Below, one piece after another: positions 38,760 to 47,548 of a stretch of 64,000 nt of DNA. Source of the stretch: Bacteroidales bacterium (GTDB taxonomy: Bacteria > Bacteroidota > Bacteroidia > Bacteroidales > JAQUTK01); the NCBI GenBank assembly GCA_028709785.1, contig JAQUTK010000013.1, positions 1 to 64,000 on the forward strand, in the 5' to 3' direction. Every line of letters starts with the position of its first letter. The stretch's first letter is position 1. Below the pieces are notes generated by a model. That model was not told the DNA's origin and did no database searches. It was given only the letters and a program-made list of their open reading frames with translations. A program made the translations under genes and the position numbers.

Positions 38760-39864
38760 AGTATACATCCAACAACTCCGGATGACAATGTTCTAAAAAC
38801 AGGTGAATCAATCGGGATACAGGATAACTCTCAAGTTCCTCTTTGCGTATTTCCCTAGCACCTTCCACCGATACTTCGCCGGAGATTTCAAGTTCATAAA
38901 ACGAAGCATGAATCACCTGGTGTGAAAGCACATGCTTGATCTGATAGGCAGGTGAAGGGAGCACTCTTCCTTCAAGCCATTTTTTCACCGGTTCCGCGTT
39001 GGAAAGAAAAGCTTCATCAACAGGAGTATCCGTCTCGACCAATGGCAACTCATATAGATTCTTCCAAACATCATTCCCTATCCGTTTCTGAATATAAAGA
39101 GTCTCTCCTTTCGACAGGAAGAAATAGGCAAAGTAGCGCGCCCTTGTTTTGGTCTTATGCATCTTGACCGGCAATTGGTCAACACATGCATTGTAATAGG
39201 CATAACAACGGTTGGCAAAAGGACATTGAGTACAGGAAGGAGAAACAGCAACACACTGTATGGCACCCATCTCCATCATGGCCTGATTATGAAGACCGGG
39301 AGATTTCAGATCAAGAAGCTGCTGTGCCAGATATGAAAAAAGTTTTTTTCCGGAAACAGAATCGATAGGATCATCGATACCCAGCAGACGAGAGAGAAAA
39401 CGATAGACATTACCGTCAACCACCGCATAAGGAGCACCGTATGCAAACGAACAGATCGCCGCGGCAGTGTAATCTCCCACACCCTTCAAAGAAAGCACAT
39501 CTTTATGCAATTCAGGAAACTTTCCTCCAAACTGATTCTTGATGGTAAGTGCCGCCTGATGCAGATTTCGGGCACGGCTATAATACCCCAGACCCTGCCA
39601 GTATTTGAGCACTTCATCCTCCTCAGCCTCTGCCAGAGAAAGAACATCAGGGAAACGGCCGATAAATCTGACATAGTAATCAAAACCTTGCGCGACACGC
39701 GTTTGCTGAAGAATAATTTCCGAAATCCATATGCGGTAAGGGTCATCCGTCTCTCTCCAGGGCAAGGCTCGTTTATTCTCTTCAAACCAAACCCACAACG
39801 TCTCGCAAAACTCCTGTTTATAATCTGCAGGAATCAGTATATCAGATGGTTCTTGTTTTTGCAT
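38758..39864 (-). CDS. mutY: A/G-specific adenine glycosylase MutY
   Basis: 368 residues. Glycosylase core with 'LPWRETDDPYRIWISEI', helix-hairpin-helix 'LKGVGDYTAAAI', catalytic Asp in 'AVVDGNVYRFL' and the [4Fe-4S] loop C-X6-C-X2-C-X5-C in 'CVAVSPSCTQCPFANRC'. The C-terminal third is the Nudix-like 8-oxoG recognition domain. It removes adenine mispaired with 8-oxoguanine in base excision repair. It is divergent from the HU gene, an arrangement usual in Bacteroidales. Confidence 0.96.
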   Translation of the reverse strand: MQKQEPSDILIPADYKQEFCETLWVWFEENKRALPWRETDDPYRIWISEIILQQTRVAQGFDYYVRFIGRFPDVLSLAEAEEDEVLKYWQGLGYYSRARNLHQAALTIKNQFGGKFPELHKDVLSLKGVGDYTAAAICSFAYGAPYAVVDGNVYRFLSRLLGIDDPIDSVSGKKLFSYLAQQLLDLKSPGLHNQAMMEMGAIQCVAVSPSCTQCPFANRCYAYYNACVDQLPVKMHKTKTRARYFAYFFLSKGETLYIQKRIGNDVWKNLYELPLVETDTPVDEAFLSNAEPVKKWLEGRVLPSPAYQIKHVLSHQVIHASFYELEISGEVSVEGAREIRKEELESYPVSRLIHLFLEHCHPELLDVY

Positions 39865-39892
39865 TTTTATATATTGATATCTATTGAGGTTA

Positions 39893-39900
39893 CAAAACTA
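39893..39900 (-). promoter_or_regulatory. -7 box TAGTTTTG for mutY
   Basis: Minus-strand TAGTTTTG 29 bp upstream of the mutY ATG. Confidence 0.6.
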
Positions 39901-39974
39901 CTTGAAATATAGGGGATGAGGAGCAATTTTGCAGAAAAAAAGATGAAAGCGATAGCTATGAGAGAAAAAAAATA

Positions 39975-39982
39975 TATCTTTG
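39975..39982 (+). promoter_or_regulatory. -7 box TATCTTTG for HU gene
   Basis: TATCTTTG 45 bp upstream of the ATG at 40027. Confidence 0.65.
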
Positions 39983-40026
39983 CAGCTCAATTAAAAAGAT
40001 GTGTTTAACGAAATAATTTTATAGAA

Positions 40027-40299
40027 ATGACTAAAGCAGACATTGTGAACGAAATTTCAAAAAGTACAGGTATCGACAAGGCTACTGTTCTTTCAACTGT
40101 TGAGGCTTTCATGGAGACAGTTAAGAACTCTCTCTCTTCAGAAGAAAACGTGTATTTAAGAGGGTTTGGCAGTTTCATTGTAAAAGAAAGAGCTGAAAAA
40201 ACTGCTCGCAACATCTCTAAGAATACGACGATTGTGATTCCTGCTCACAGCATTCCGGCTTTCAAACCGGCTAAGTCGTTTATCATAAAGAAGAAATAA
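40027..40299 (+). CDS. HU-family DNA-binding protein
   Basis: 90 residues, the standard HU length: 'MTKADIVNEISKSTGIDKAT' dimerisation helices, 'VYLRGFGSFIVKERAEKTARN' leading to the beta-arm with 'TTIVIPAHSIPAFKPAKSF'. In the arm 'IPAHSIPAFKP' replaces the E. coli 'IPAAKVPAFKA' type, as in Bacteroidetes. It binds and bends DNA as a nucleoid protein. Co-transcribed with the 29-residue basic protein 34 bp downstream. Confidence 0.95.
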   Translation: MTKADIVNEISKSTGIDKATVLSTVEAFMETVKNSLSSEENVYLRGFGSFIVKERAEKTARNISKNTTIVIPAHSIPAFKPAKSFIIKKK

Positions 40300-40333
40300 T
40301 CAAGGTTATATATTTAAAATAGGAGATTAAGTA

Positions 40334-40423
40334 ATGCCAAGCGGAAAAAAAAGAAAGAGACATAAAATGTCTACTCACAAGCGCAAGAAGAGACTAAAGA
40401 AAAACAGACATAAGAAGAAATAA
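40334..40423 (+). CDS. bS22-like/AURKAIP1-COX24-domain ribosomal peptide (29 aa)
   Basis: A 29-codon ORF starting at ATG 40334 behind AGGAG (spacing about 8): 'MPSGKKRKRHKMSTHKRKK' then 'RLKKNRHKKK'. Twenty of the residues are Lys, Arg or His. The pattern KKRKR-KM-HK-KK-RK-R matches the DUF1713 (COX24/AURKAIP1, mS38) motif of actinobacterial bS22 and mitochondrial mS38, which bind 16S-type rRNA in the small subunit. It lies between HU and RNase G and ahead of a terminator. Too short for most gene finders. Confidence 0.88.
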   Translation: MPSGKKRKRHKMSTHKRKKRLKKNRHKKK

Positions 40424-40444
40424 GTCTTGTGGTTCTAAAGTGAT

Positions 40445-40492
40445 AAAAAGAACAAACTTCAAAGTCTGATCTAAGAGGTTTGTTCTTTTTTT
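40445..40492 (+). terminator. Terminator of HU-bS22-like operon
   Basis: AAAAAGAACAAAC (40445-40457) pairs with GTTTGTTCTTTTT (40478-40490), with T-tract extending to 40492. Confidence 0.85.
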
Positions 40493-40519
40493 ATTTTGTA
40501 AATTAATCAGAAAACATCA

Positions 40520-42094
40520 GTGAACAGTGAATTAATCGTAGAAGTTAAGCCCAAAGAAGTCTCCATTGCCATTCTGGAAGATAAAAATCTGGTAGAATTA
40601 CATAAAGAGGCGCGGAATATTTCATTCTCTGTGGGCGACATTTATCTGGGAAAAGTGAAAAAGCTTATGCCAGGTTTGAATGCAGCTTTTGTCGATGTAG
40701 GTTACGAGAAAGATGCTTTTCTTCATTATTTGGATCTTAGTCCTCAGTTTCAGTCCACCAACAAGTTCATGAAACAACTGTTGAGTGACAGAAAGAGGCC
40801 CCTATCCCTGCCAAAGTTCTCACTTCTGCCTGAATCAGATAAAAACGGCTCGATTGCCGAAATCTTGAAAGTAGGTCAGGAAGTGGTCGTTCAGATTGCG
40901 AAAGAGCCGATCTCAACCAAAGGTCCGAGACTCTCCGCTGAACTCTCTTTTGCAGGACGTTTCTTAGTGCTCATCCCTTTTACAGATAAAGTATCGGTAT
41001 CACAAAAAATTAAATCGGCAGAAGAAAGATCCCGGTTAAAACAGTTGATTCAAAGCATTAAACCGAAGAATTTCGGTGTAATTGTGCGTACCGTAGCCGA
41101 AGAAAAAAGAGTAGCAGAGCTGGATAACGAGCTAAAGGTTCTAGTCAAAGAATTCGAAGATTCCATCACACGGATACAAAAGAGTAAAAAGACTCCTTCT
41201 TTGATTTTTGAAGAGACCGGTCGTACAGTCGGTATTATCCGCGACATCTTCAACCCATCCTTCCAGAGCATCTATATCGATGACAAGGATGTATATAATG
41301 AGGTTTTGAACTATGTCACGCTCATATCGCCAAGCAGCGCTCCAATCGTCAAATTTTATTCGGAAGACGAGCCCATCTTTGACCATTTTGCAATTACCAA
41401 ACAGATAAAATCTTCGTTTGGCAAAACGGTTTCTTTCAAAGGGGGTGCCTATCTGATTATTGAGCACACAGAAGCATTACACGTCATTGACGTAAACAGT
41501 GGCAACCGTTCCAGAGTATCCAGCGGACAAGAAGAAAATGCCATCGATGTAAATCTGTTGGCAGCCAATGAAATTAGCCGCCAGCTGAGATTAAGAGATC
41601 TGGGAGGTATTATTATTGTCGACTTTATAGACATGGCTTCACCTGAACACCGGCAACAACTTTTTGACCGGATGCGTGACAACATGGCTAACGATCGGGC
41701 ACGCCACAACATCCTGCCCTTATCAAAGTTTGGATTACTTCAGATAACCAGACAACGGGTTCGTCCGGAACTTTCGATCACTACATCTGAAGAGTGTCCT
41801 ACTTGTCATGGGAAAGGTGAAATACAGCCCTCTTTATTGTTTACAGACGTGTTGGAAAATAAGATCGAATATATGGTGGAAACGCTTCATATCAAGCAAT
41901 TCAGTATGCATGTACATCCGTACATAGCAGCCTATATCAACAAAGGAGTCATCTCGCTGAAAACGCAGTGGAAGCTTAAGTATGGAATGGGGATCAAAAT
42001 AATTCCCAATCAGAATCTGGCCTATCTGGAGTATCAGTTCTTTGATAAAGATCGGAATGAAATAGATCTCAAAGAAGAGAAAGACTTGAAATAA
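40520..42094 (+). CDS. rng: Ribonuclease G (RNase E/G family)
   Basis: 524 residues from a GTG start at 40520; no better ATG precedes the conserved N-terminus 'NSELIVEVKPKEVSIAILED'. S1 domain ('GDIYLGKVKKLMPGLNAAFVDVG') with a Bacteroidetes-type insertion, RNase H-like part, catalytic Asp residues in 'LHVIDVNSG' and 'IIIVDFIDM', and the zinc-link 'CPTCHGKG'. It is an endoribonuclease for rRNA 5' maturation and mRNA decay. The gene starts 28 bp after the HU-operon terminator; readthrough may contribute to expression. Confidence 0.95.
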   Translation: MNSELIVEVKPKEVSIAILEDKNLVELHKEARNISFSVGDIYLGKVKKLMPGLNAAFVDVGYEKDAFLHYLDLSPQFQSTNKFMKQLLSDRKRPLSLPKFSLLPESDKNGSIAEILKVGQEVVVQIAKEPISTKGPRLSAELSFAGRFLVLIPFTDKVSVSQKIKSAEERSRLKQLIQSIKPKNFGVIVRTVAEEKRVAELDNELKVLVKEFEDSITRIQKSKKTPSLIFEETGRTVGIIRDIFNPSFQSIYIDDKDVYNEVLNYVTLISPSSAPIVKFYSEDEPIFDHFAITKQIKSSFGKTVSFKGGAYLIIEHTEALHVIDVNSGNRSRVSSGQEENAIDVNLLAANEISRQLRLRDLGGIIIVDFIDMASPEHRQQLFDRMRDNMANDRARHNILPLSKFGLLQITRQRVRPELSITTSEECPTCHGKGEIQPSLLFTDVLENKIEYMVETLHIKQFSMHVHPYIAAYINKGVISLKTQWKLKYGMGIKIIPNQNLAYLEYQFFDKDRNEIDLKEEKDLK

Positions 42095-42106
42095 AAATTA
42101 CTTAAC

Positions 42107-42142
42107 AGAAAGCCCCGCATCGTCACTGATGCGGGGCTTTCT
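42107..42142. terminator. Bidirectional terminator after rng
   Basis: AGAAAGCCCCGCATC and GATGCGGGGCTTTCT are perfect 15-bp arms around a 6-base loop, shared by convergent genes. Confidence 0.88.
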
Positions 42143-42146
42143 GCTG

Positions 42147-43343
42147 TTATCTGCCTATAGGCTGAATCTTTCGGCGAATATCTTTGGAGATCTCCAGAAA
42201 CATGTAAAAGGGTTCGCGGTTCTTCAGTTTCTCATAATTCTTGTGATACTGCAGGTTGGCATACTCTTTGGATTTTTTATACGTGTACTGAGAGACCTGA
42301 CCACGTGACTTACCGACTATCGTTGAGTCCAGTTTCTGATCCGGGAAATAATCTTCCAGGTTAACATCACCGACAATACTTGTCTCCAGAAAATCAATTT
42401 TCTTATGTCCCTTATCCAGATAATAGCCCACAAACATATGAGTCGGTGTCTTTACAAGAATCGGATCAATATTGATTGCTTTCAGTAGGGATGCAAACAA
42501 TACGCTGCCATCCACACAATTTATCTGAGAGAACTCCAGAGAGTTATCAAGCGTACGAACCCGCTGCGAATAAACCACATTGGAGGAGAGGCTGGAATTG
42601 GACACCGAACTGTACTTGAACTTACGCGACTGCAACACATACCACAACGCATAGACCTGCTTGTCAACATAGGTCGTATCACTACTCTGATACCCCATGA
42701 ATCGATTGACGATGCGACTATCCAGTGCTTCACGAAGCAGTTGATCGATCATCGGATGCTCTTCGTTCACATACGCGGCAAAGAAAATACCGGTGTCTTT
42801 AAATTTGCGACCGGCATCGCGGTAACCAAGCAGACACTCATTGATACTTCGTACCGAGAAGGTTCGGACACGCTGTCCGATATCGTCGCCGTTCAACTCA
42901 ACCTGAATCGAGATACTGACAGGAATGGGCTGATTATTGCCTTTTAAGGCGTCATATTTCCACACAATATCGGGATAGACCTGATAGACCTGCCATGCTT
43001 TTTCCAATACAAACTCGGATATTGACTCTTCAAAAAACGGAGTGCCGGCCACTTTAATACGCACTTTTGAGTTTGGCCGGTATGATTTTACCTTTACCGA
43101 GATACACGACTTGGGATTTCCTACATAGACAGAATCGGCCGGTTGAATCACCTGTTCATCGGTCGTTGCCAAAGAAAGAATCACTGAAGGGAAAATATTT
43201 CCCCCAAGGTCATCACATATTTCAAAACGGGTTCCAAAACCGGAACAACGGGTTACGTAAAAGAACAAAACCGTACAGAGCAAGACGATCGTTGCAATAG
43301 CAACAATTTTCTTTCTCTTCGTTAAAAATATTTTCCTTCGCAT
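42147..43343 (-). CDS. Membrane-anchored transglutaminase-like protein
   Basis: 398 residues with a basic start and one N-terminal membrane helix ('IVAIATIVLLCTVLFFYVT'). The N-terminal half is beta-rich. The C-terminal half has 'FSQINCVDGSVLFASLLKAI' followed by 'TPTHMFVGYYLDKG' and 'IDFLETSIVGD', which fit the Cys-His-Asp order of a transglutaminase/arylamine-type core. So it may be a periplasm-facing enzyme or a catalytically modified relative. It follows the CCA-adding-type gene by 18 bp, suggesting co-transcription without an obvious functional link. Confidence 0.7.
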   Translation of the reverse strand: MRRKIFLTKRKKIVAIATIVLLCTVLFFYVTRCSGFGTRFEICDDLGGNIFPSVILSLATTDEQVIQPADSVYVGNPKSCISVKVKSYRPNSKVRIKVAGTPFFEESISEFVLEKAWQVYQVYPDIVWKYDALKGNNQPIPVSISIQVELNGDDIGQRVRTFSVRSINECLLGYRDAGRKFKDTGIFFAAYVNEEHPMIDQLLREALDSRIVNRFMGYQSSDTTYVDKQVYALWYVLQSRKFKYSSVSNSSLSSNVVYSQRVRTLDNSLEFSQINCVDGSVLFASLLKAINIDPILVKTPTHMFVGYYLDKGHKKIDFLETSIVGDVNLEDYFPDQKLDSTIVGKSRGQVSQYTYKKSKEYANLQYHKNYEKLKNREPFYMFLEISKDIRRKIQPIGR

Positions 43344-43361
43344 CGTGTTCTCTTTTAGAAA

Positions 43362-44798
43362 CTATTTGACAGCTTTCAATCCCATCTTCTCCGCCATCTT
43401 AAACATCAACGCCCGCGCCTCCTCTTGTTCATTAGGAATCAGGCCATCGAGAATTGCATCTTTGATATGGCTTTTTATCTGTCCGACCTCTTTACACGGA
43501 GGCAGGCCAAAAGTCTCCATGATCTCTTCCCCGCTTACCGGAGGTTGGAAATTGCGCAGACGATCTTTCTCTTCGATCTCTTTCAGTTTCCTGCGCACCA
43601 GCTGAAAGTTGTTGCGAAAGCGACGCACCTTCTCCGAGTTACGGGAAGTGATGTCTGCATCACAAAGCATCATCAGATCATCAATATCATCACCGGCATC
43701 AAACAGGAGACGTCGCACCGCAGAATCTGTTACAATCTCTTCGGCTAGCACGATGGGACGCATGTGCAGAGAAACCATCTTCTGTACATATTTCATTTTT
43801 TCATTCATCGGAAGCTTCATACGTCGAAATATATCCGGTATCATCTTCTCTCCTATGAAGTTGTGATTATGAAACGTCCAGCCCGCACCCTCTTCCCATC
43901 GTTTGGTAACCGGTTTGGCAATGTCATGCAGTAAGGCAGACCACCGCAACCAAAGATTATCGGTCTGTTGCGACAGATTATCCAGCACCTGCAGCGTATG
44001 GTGAAAATTATCTTTATGTCCTACTCCTCTTTTTACATCCACCCCTTTCAAGGCAGCAAGTTCCGGAAAGACAATATCCAGAAGTCCGCAGGCATCCATC
44101 AGATACAGCCCTTCGGAAGGTTTGGGCGAAAGTATAATCTTATTCATTTCATCCGCAATACGTTCGGCGGAAATGATACTGATTCGTTCTCTGTTTTGTC
44201 GGATAGACTCAAACGTCGATGGATAAATTTCAAAACGAAGCTGAGCTGCAAAACGAACCGCCCGCATCATCCGCAAAGGATCATCACTGAATGTTACGTC
44301 AGGATCAAGCGGTGTACGAATGATCATGTTACGCATATCCTCCATACCATTAAACGGATCTACCAGTTCGCCGAAACGATCCTTATTCATACAGATAGCC
44401 AGCGCGTTGATTGTAAAATCACGTCTGTTCTGATCATCTTCGAGCGTACCATCCTCCACGATGGGTTTGCGTGAATCCCGTTGATAAGACTCGCGGCGTG
44501 CTCCGACAAACTCGACCTCGATGCCGCCCCATTTTACCTGTGCCGTACCAAAAGTGTGATAAACGGCAAGTGAAGTATCAGGAGCTCCGATCTTCCGGAT
44601 CAGTGCTTTTGCCACCTTGATACCACTTCCCACCACAACGACATCAATATCTTTGGAGGGGCGCTTCAAAAAGATATCCCTCACATAACCACCTATAACA
44701 TATCCTTCGATATTGAGTTCATCAAGCACTTGTGACAGCAATGAAAAGATCTGATCACCGAAATGCTTGTTTATCTGTTCCTCGTTTAACTTCATCAT
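43362..44798 (-). CDS. CCA tRNA nucleotidyltransferase/poly(A) polymerase-type protein with HD domain
   Basis: 478 residues. The nucleotidyltransferase head has 'GYVIGGYVRDIFLKRPSKDIDVVVVG' (GG-x-VRD and DxD, positions ~32-58), then 'RRDFTINALAICM' and the RNA-binding neck 'LRMMRAVRFAAQL', followed by an HD domain with 'LLHDIAKP'. The size and HD domain fit bacterial tRNA CCA-adding enzymes, needed because tRNA-Pro in this window lacks encoded CCA. Two adjacent ATGs could start it. The promoter region is shared with the divergent lipoprotein gene. Confidence 0.93.
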   Translation of the reverse strand: MMKLNEEQINKHFGDQIFSLLSQVLDELNIEGYVIGGYVRDIFLKRPSKDIDVVVVGSGIKVAKALIRKIGAPDTSLAVYHTFGTAQVKWGGIEVEFVGARRESYQRDSRKPIVEDGTLEDDQNRRDFTINALAICMNKDRFGELVDPFNGMEDMRNMIIRTPLDPDVTFSDDPLRMMRAVRFAAQLRFEIYPSTFESIRQNRERISIISAERIADEMNKIILSPKPSEGLYLMDACGLLDIVFPELAALKGVDVKRGVGHKDNFHHTLQVLDNLSQQTDNLWLRWSALLHDIAKPVTKRWEEGAGWTFHNHNFIGEKMIPDIFRRMKLPMNEKMKYVQKMVSLHMRPIVLAEEIVTDSAVRRLLFDAGDDIDDLMMLCDADITSRNSEKVRRFRNNFQLVRRKLKEIEEKDRLRNFQPPVSGEEIMETFGLPPCKEVGQIKSHIKDAILDGLIPNEQEEARALMFKMAEKMGLKAVK

Positions 44799-44816
44799 TT
44801 ACCGCTATTGTGACTG

Positions 44817-44824
44817 CAAAATTA
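44817..44824 (-). promoter_or_regulatory. -7 box TAATTTTG for CCA-type gene
   Basis: Minus-strand TAATTTTG 19 bp upstream of the start. Confidence 0.55.
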
Positions 44825-44837
44825 CAAATAAAACCCG

Positions 44838-44845
44838 TACATTTG
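44838..44845 (+). promoter_or_regulatory. -7 box TACATTTG for lipoprotein gene
   Basis: TACATTTG 24 bp upstream of the ATG at 44869, divergent from the box at 44817-44824. Confidence 0.65.
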
Positions 44846-44868
44846 CCACACGATTAAAAGCATTTGCT

Positions 44869-45726
44869 ATGAAAATAAATAATTACAAATCCATTGTCCT
44901 ACTGACACTTTGCATTAGTTTGCTCTTCGCCTGCAGCAATTCAGATAAGAAAGCGAATGAACAGCTGGAAATCGCCCGCGCACTCTATGAGTCCAACGAT
45001 CTGAATCAGGCCAAACTGGAAGTAGATAATATCCGCAATTTCTACCCAAAAGCATACAAAGTGATCAAACGGGGTAATCGTCTGATGCGTGACATTGAGC
45101 TGAAAGAGCAGCGACGCACCGTTGCCTATTGCGATAGCACCCTCAAGATCAAGGAATCGGAGGTAGCCCCCCTGACAGAAGGATTCATTCTTGAAAAAGA
45201 CACCGCCTATGAAGAGGTTGGCAACTGGGTCTATAAGACGCAGGTCATTGAAAAGAATGTCAATCGTAATTACCTGCGCACCACCGTCAACGAAAAAGGG
45301 AAGATTGTACTTTCCAGTATATATCGTGGCAGTGCGCCTCTCAAACACTCTTCGGTTAAGATCGAAGGAACGAGCGGAGAATTTGCGAAAACTCTGACAG
45401 TGGCAGAAGATGGAGCGAACAACTACACCTTTAATGACGGAGGAGTCTATAACGAAATCGTCACATATAAAAATGGAACAGACAACGGTGTCATCAACTT
45501 CATCAATAATAATCAGAACCAGACCTTAAAGGTTACCTTTATCGGAAAAAGGAATCTGAAAACAACGCTGAGTAAAGAGGATAAGATTGCATTGGAAAAG
45601 TCGTTCAATCTTGCAGCAACCCTTTCTGACATCGAACGGATGAAAAAGGAAATTAAAATGGCTCAGGCAAAGATTGAGTTTCTGACAAAGAAAAACATGG
45701 AAAGCGACAGTCTCAAGAAAGAGTAA
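44869..45726 (+). CDS. Putative lipoprotein with coiled-coil end
   Basis: 285 residues from the ATG at 44869, chosen because it directly precedes a lipoprotein signal peptide ('KSIVLLTLCISLLFACSNS', lipobox LLFAC) and follows a -7 box; the frame is open upstream without support. Early residues ('EQLEIARALYESNDLNQAK') look like a TPR-type helical pair, the middle is beta-rich ('NYTFNDGGVYNEIVTYKN') and the end is a coiled coil ('DIERMKKEIKMAQAKIEFL'). I do not recognise the family. Likely anchored in the periplasm-facing outer or inner membrane leaflet. Confidence 0.78.
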   Translation: MKINNYKSIVLLTLCISLLFACSNSDKKANEQLEIARALYESNDLNQAKLEVDNIRNFYPKAYKVIKRGNRLMRDIELKEQRRTVAYCDSTLKIKESEVAPLTEGFILEKDTAYEEVGNWVYKTQVIEKNVNRNYLRTTVNEKGKIVLSSIYRGSAPLKHSSVKIEGTSGEFAKTLTVAEDGANNYTFNDGGVYNEIVTYKNGTDNGVINFINNNQNQTLKVTFIGKRNLKTTLSKEDKIALEKSFNLAATLSDIERMKKEIKMAQAKIEFLTKKNMESDSLKKE

Positions 45727-45743
45727 GTACTACCTCACAGACT

Positions 45744-45787
45744 GACACAAAGAAGGCCACCCATACCCGGGCGGCCTTCTTTGTGTC
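45744..45787. terminator. Terminator between lipoprotein and fadL-like genes
   Basis: GACACAAAGAAGGCC (45744-45758) pairs with GGCCTTCTTTGTGTC (45773-45787) around a 14-base loop, convergent genes on both sides. Confidence 0.85.
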
Positions 45788-45800
45788 TGAAAACTACAGA

Positions 45801-47243
45801 TCAGAACTTGTAATCAAAACCTACGCCAAAAACTTTGTTGGTACGGGAATACACATTAGAGCCTGGAACTGCATTTGCAGCAACTGTGGCACCGTTGTAA
45901 TTAGCTATAGTTTCAGAATCATGGTTATAAATAGTCTCAAAGTAAGCAACATTCATTCTTAGTTTCTCGCTCAACTTAAAAGCAAACCCACCACCAATCG
46001 AATAAGAGTCCAGTGAGAAGCTCATGTCTGTTTGATAGTTATCACTTACATCATAATCAGTAATCTGACCACCACAACTTACTGTCATCCAATCATTAAT
46101 ATCATATTCCAAACCGCCAAGATACTCATTTGTTCCGTTACCCGTGTATTTATTTTTACGAGTTGATACTTTTGTAATAGGGTCAGTTATATCAGCCATC
46201 TGAGCATCAGAATCAAAGAAATGGTGATAGCCAGCTGAAACGCGAAGCGAAGGAAGAATAGCATATTCTGCACCAAAAGTAAGTAGAGCCGGGATATCAT
46301 TTGGTGTATTTACTCCATCCGTAAACAGTCCGGTATCATCTATTTTGGTATCATTCTCTATATTCAATTTGGTCATAAATTCGCATTTCACACCTACATT
46401 CAAGCGATCTTGCGCATAATGAAGTCCAATGATCGGAGTTATCCCCCAACCAGTCTGTTCACAATCCAACTCTCTATCAGCTACAGCGTTTGCTTTTGCC
46501 TGAACAGCTGCTGCCTGAGGAAGCATACCGGCAGCGGTATATGCTGCAGCTACTCCTGTAAGATAGGCATTTACATTCGTCATATTTCCACCGATGTTTG
46601 CCTCTATATCACGAATGTGTCCAATATAACTATTGCTTACAATATTTGTGCGAAAACCACCGAATGCTGATAAATAGTCTGTAATCTTATAGGAAGCACC
46701 CAACTGAATCCCATAAATAATTTGTGATCCTTCCATAAAAGCATCGACACTATACTTATTTGCCGCAATTCCTGAAGCGGTCAACATAGCCGGAACTAAT
46801 GATACTCCTGATTCAAAAGATCCCAGACCTCTGTTAAAAGTAGCCTTTCCTCCACCTCCGGTAATTGCAAAGCTACCGGAAAAAGCCCAGTCTCCTTTTT
46901 TATAAACTGCAAATACACTCGGGATAATTGGCACAGAAGCAGTACCCTTAAACTCTTTAGTTGCATTACCCAGATTATCCACATTACCGGCAAATGGAGC
47001 AAAAGTAGAGCGAATAGTACGCGTCTGATATGCACTCTGATTATTCAGTGACAGATAAAATCCCTCTTCCATGAAAGCAAGACCGGCCGGATTGGAATAA
47101 ACGCCATCAATCTGTCTGGTTGCTTCACGAGCAAAATTGCGGTTGAAAGCAATATGCTGATTCGTATTGGTCAATAGTCCACCTGCAAAAGAGGTAAACG
47201 AAAACGCTGTCAGCATGGCGCCGACTAAAGTAGTTTTTCTCAT
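45801..47243 (-). CDS. OmpP1/FadL-family outer-membrane transporter
   Basis: 480 residues with a signal peptide ('KTTLVGAMLTAFSFTSFAGG'). The N-terminal hatch region has 'ARQIDGVYSNPAGLAFMEEGFYLSL'-type sequence (NPAGL near residue 52, the family hallmark) and the barrel ends in Phe ('VFGVGFDYKF'). An Ala-rich loop at ~225-260 ('AAAYTAAGMLPQAAAVQAKA') is longer than usual. FadL-type proteins let hydrophobic compounds such as long-chain fatty acids cross the outer membrane. Monocistronic, own -7 box. Confidence 0.92.
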   Translation of the reverse strand: MRKTTLVGAMLTAFSFTSFAGGLLTNTNQHIAFNRNFAREATRQIDGVYSNPAGLAFMEEGFYLSLNNQSAYQTRTIRSTFAPFAGNVDNLGNATKEFKGTASVPIIPSVFAVYKKGDWAFSGSFAITGGGGKATFNRGLGSFESGVSLVPAMLTASGIAANKYSVDAFMEGSQIIYGIQLGASYKITDYLSAFGGFRTNIVSNSYIGHIRDIEANIGGNMTNVNAYLTGVAAAYTAAGMLPQAAAVQAKANAVADRELDCEQTGWGITPIIGLHYAQDRLNVGVKCEFMTKLNIENDTKIDDTGLFTDGVNTPNDIPALLTFGAEYAILPSLRVSAGYHHFFDSDAQMADITDPITKVSTRKNKYTGNGTNEYLGGLEYDINDWMTVSCGGQITDYDVSDNYQTDMSFSLDSYSIGGGFAFKLSEKLRMNVAYFETIYNHDSETIANYNGATVAANAVPGSNVYSRTNKVFGVGFDYKF

Positions 47244-47270
47244 TCGTCCTTTTGTTTAAAATTCAGCGGA

Positions 47271-47278
47271 CAAAGGTA
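47271..47278 (-). promoter_or_regulatory. -7 box TACCTTTG for fadL-like gene
   Basis: Minus-strand TACCTTTG 28 bp upstream of the start. Confidence 0.65.
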
Positions 47279-47514
47279 AAATAAATATGCACACATAAAC
47301 GACATATGTGCACGAAATTTAATAAAGAGGGCTCAAACAGGTTCCAAACGATACATATTATTGACTTATGCGCACCAAACCCCTAATAAATGTGTACAAA
47401 ACAAAGAGAATAACAGGAACTTGATAAAGAAATAAGGTGTGGCTTTTGAAGAATCAGCTCGAACGGATACAAGATACTATCGGATAGAAAACCTCCTGAT
47501 TCAAGAATAATTTG

Positions 47515-47522
47515 TATTTTTG
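47515..47522 (+). promoter_or_regulatory. -7 box TATTTTTG for ABC importer operon
   Basis: TATTTTTG 27 bp upstream of the ATG at 47549. Confidence 0.6.
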
Positions 47523-47548
47523 TACCTCAAACAAATCTGAATAGGATC

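Larger units (their letters stand above)
47244..47548. other. Intergenic region with two divergent promoters
   Basis: 305 bases between divergent genes. Contains the two -7 boxes listed separately and a short inverted repeat CACATA/TATGTG at 47292-47310. I see no riboswitch-like or ORF-like structure. Confidence 0.5.

Noticed and set aside
47244-47548. Possible cobalamin riboswitch before the ABC importer
   Set aside because: No B12-box-like conserved core or long paired structure could be found in the leader after the -7 box, which is only ~25 bases.
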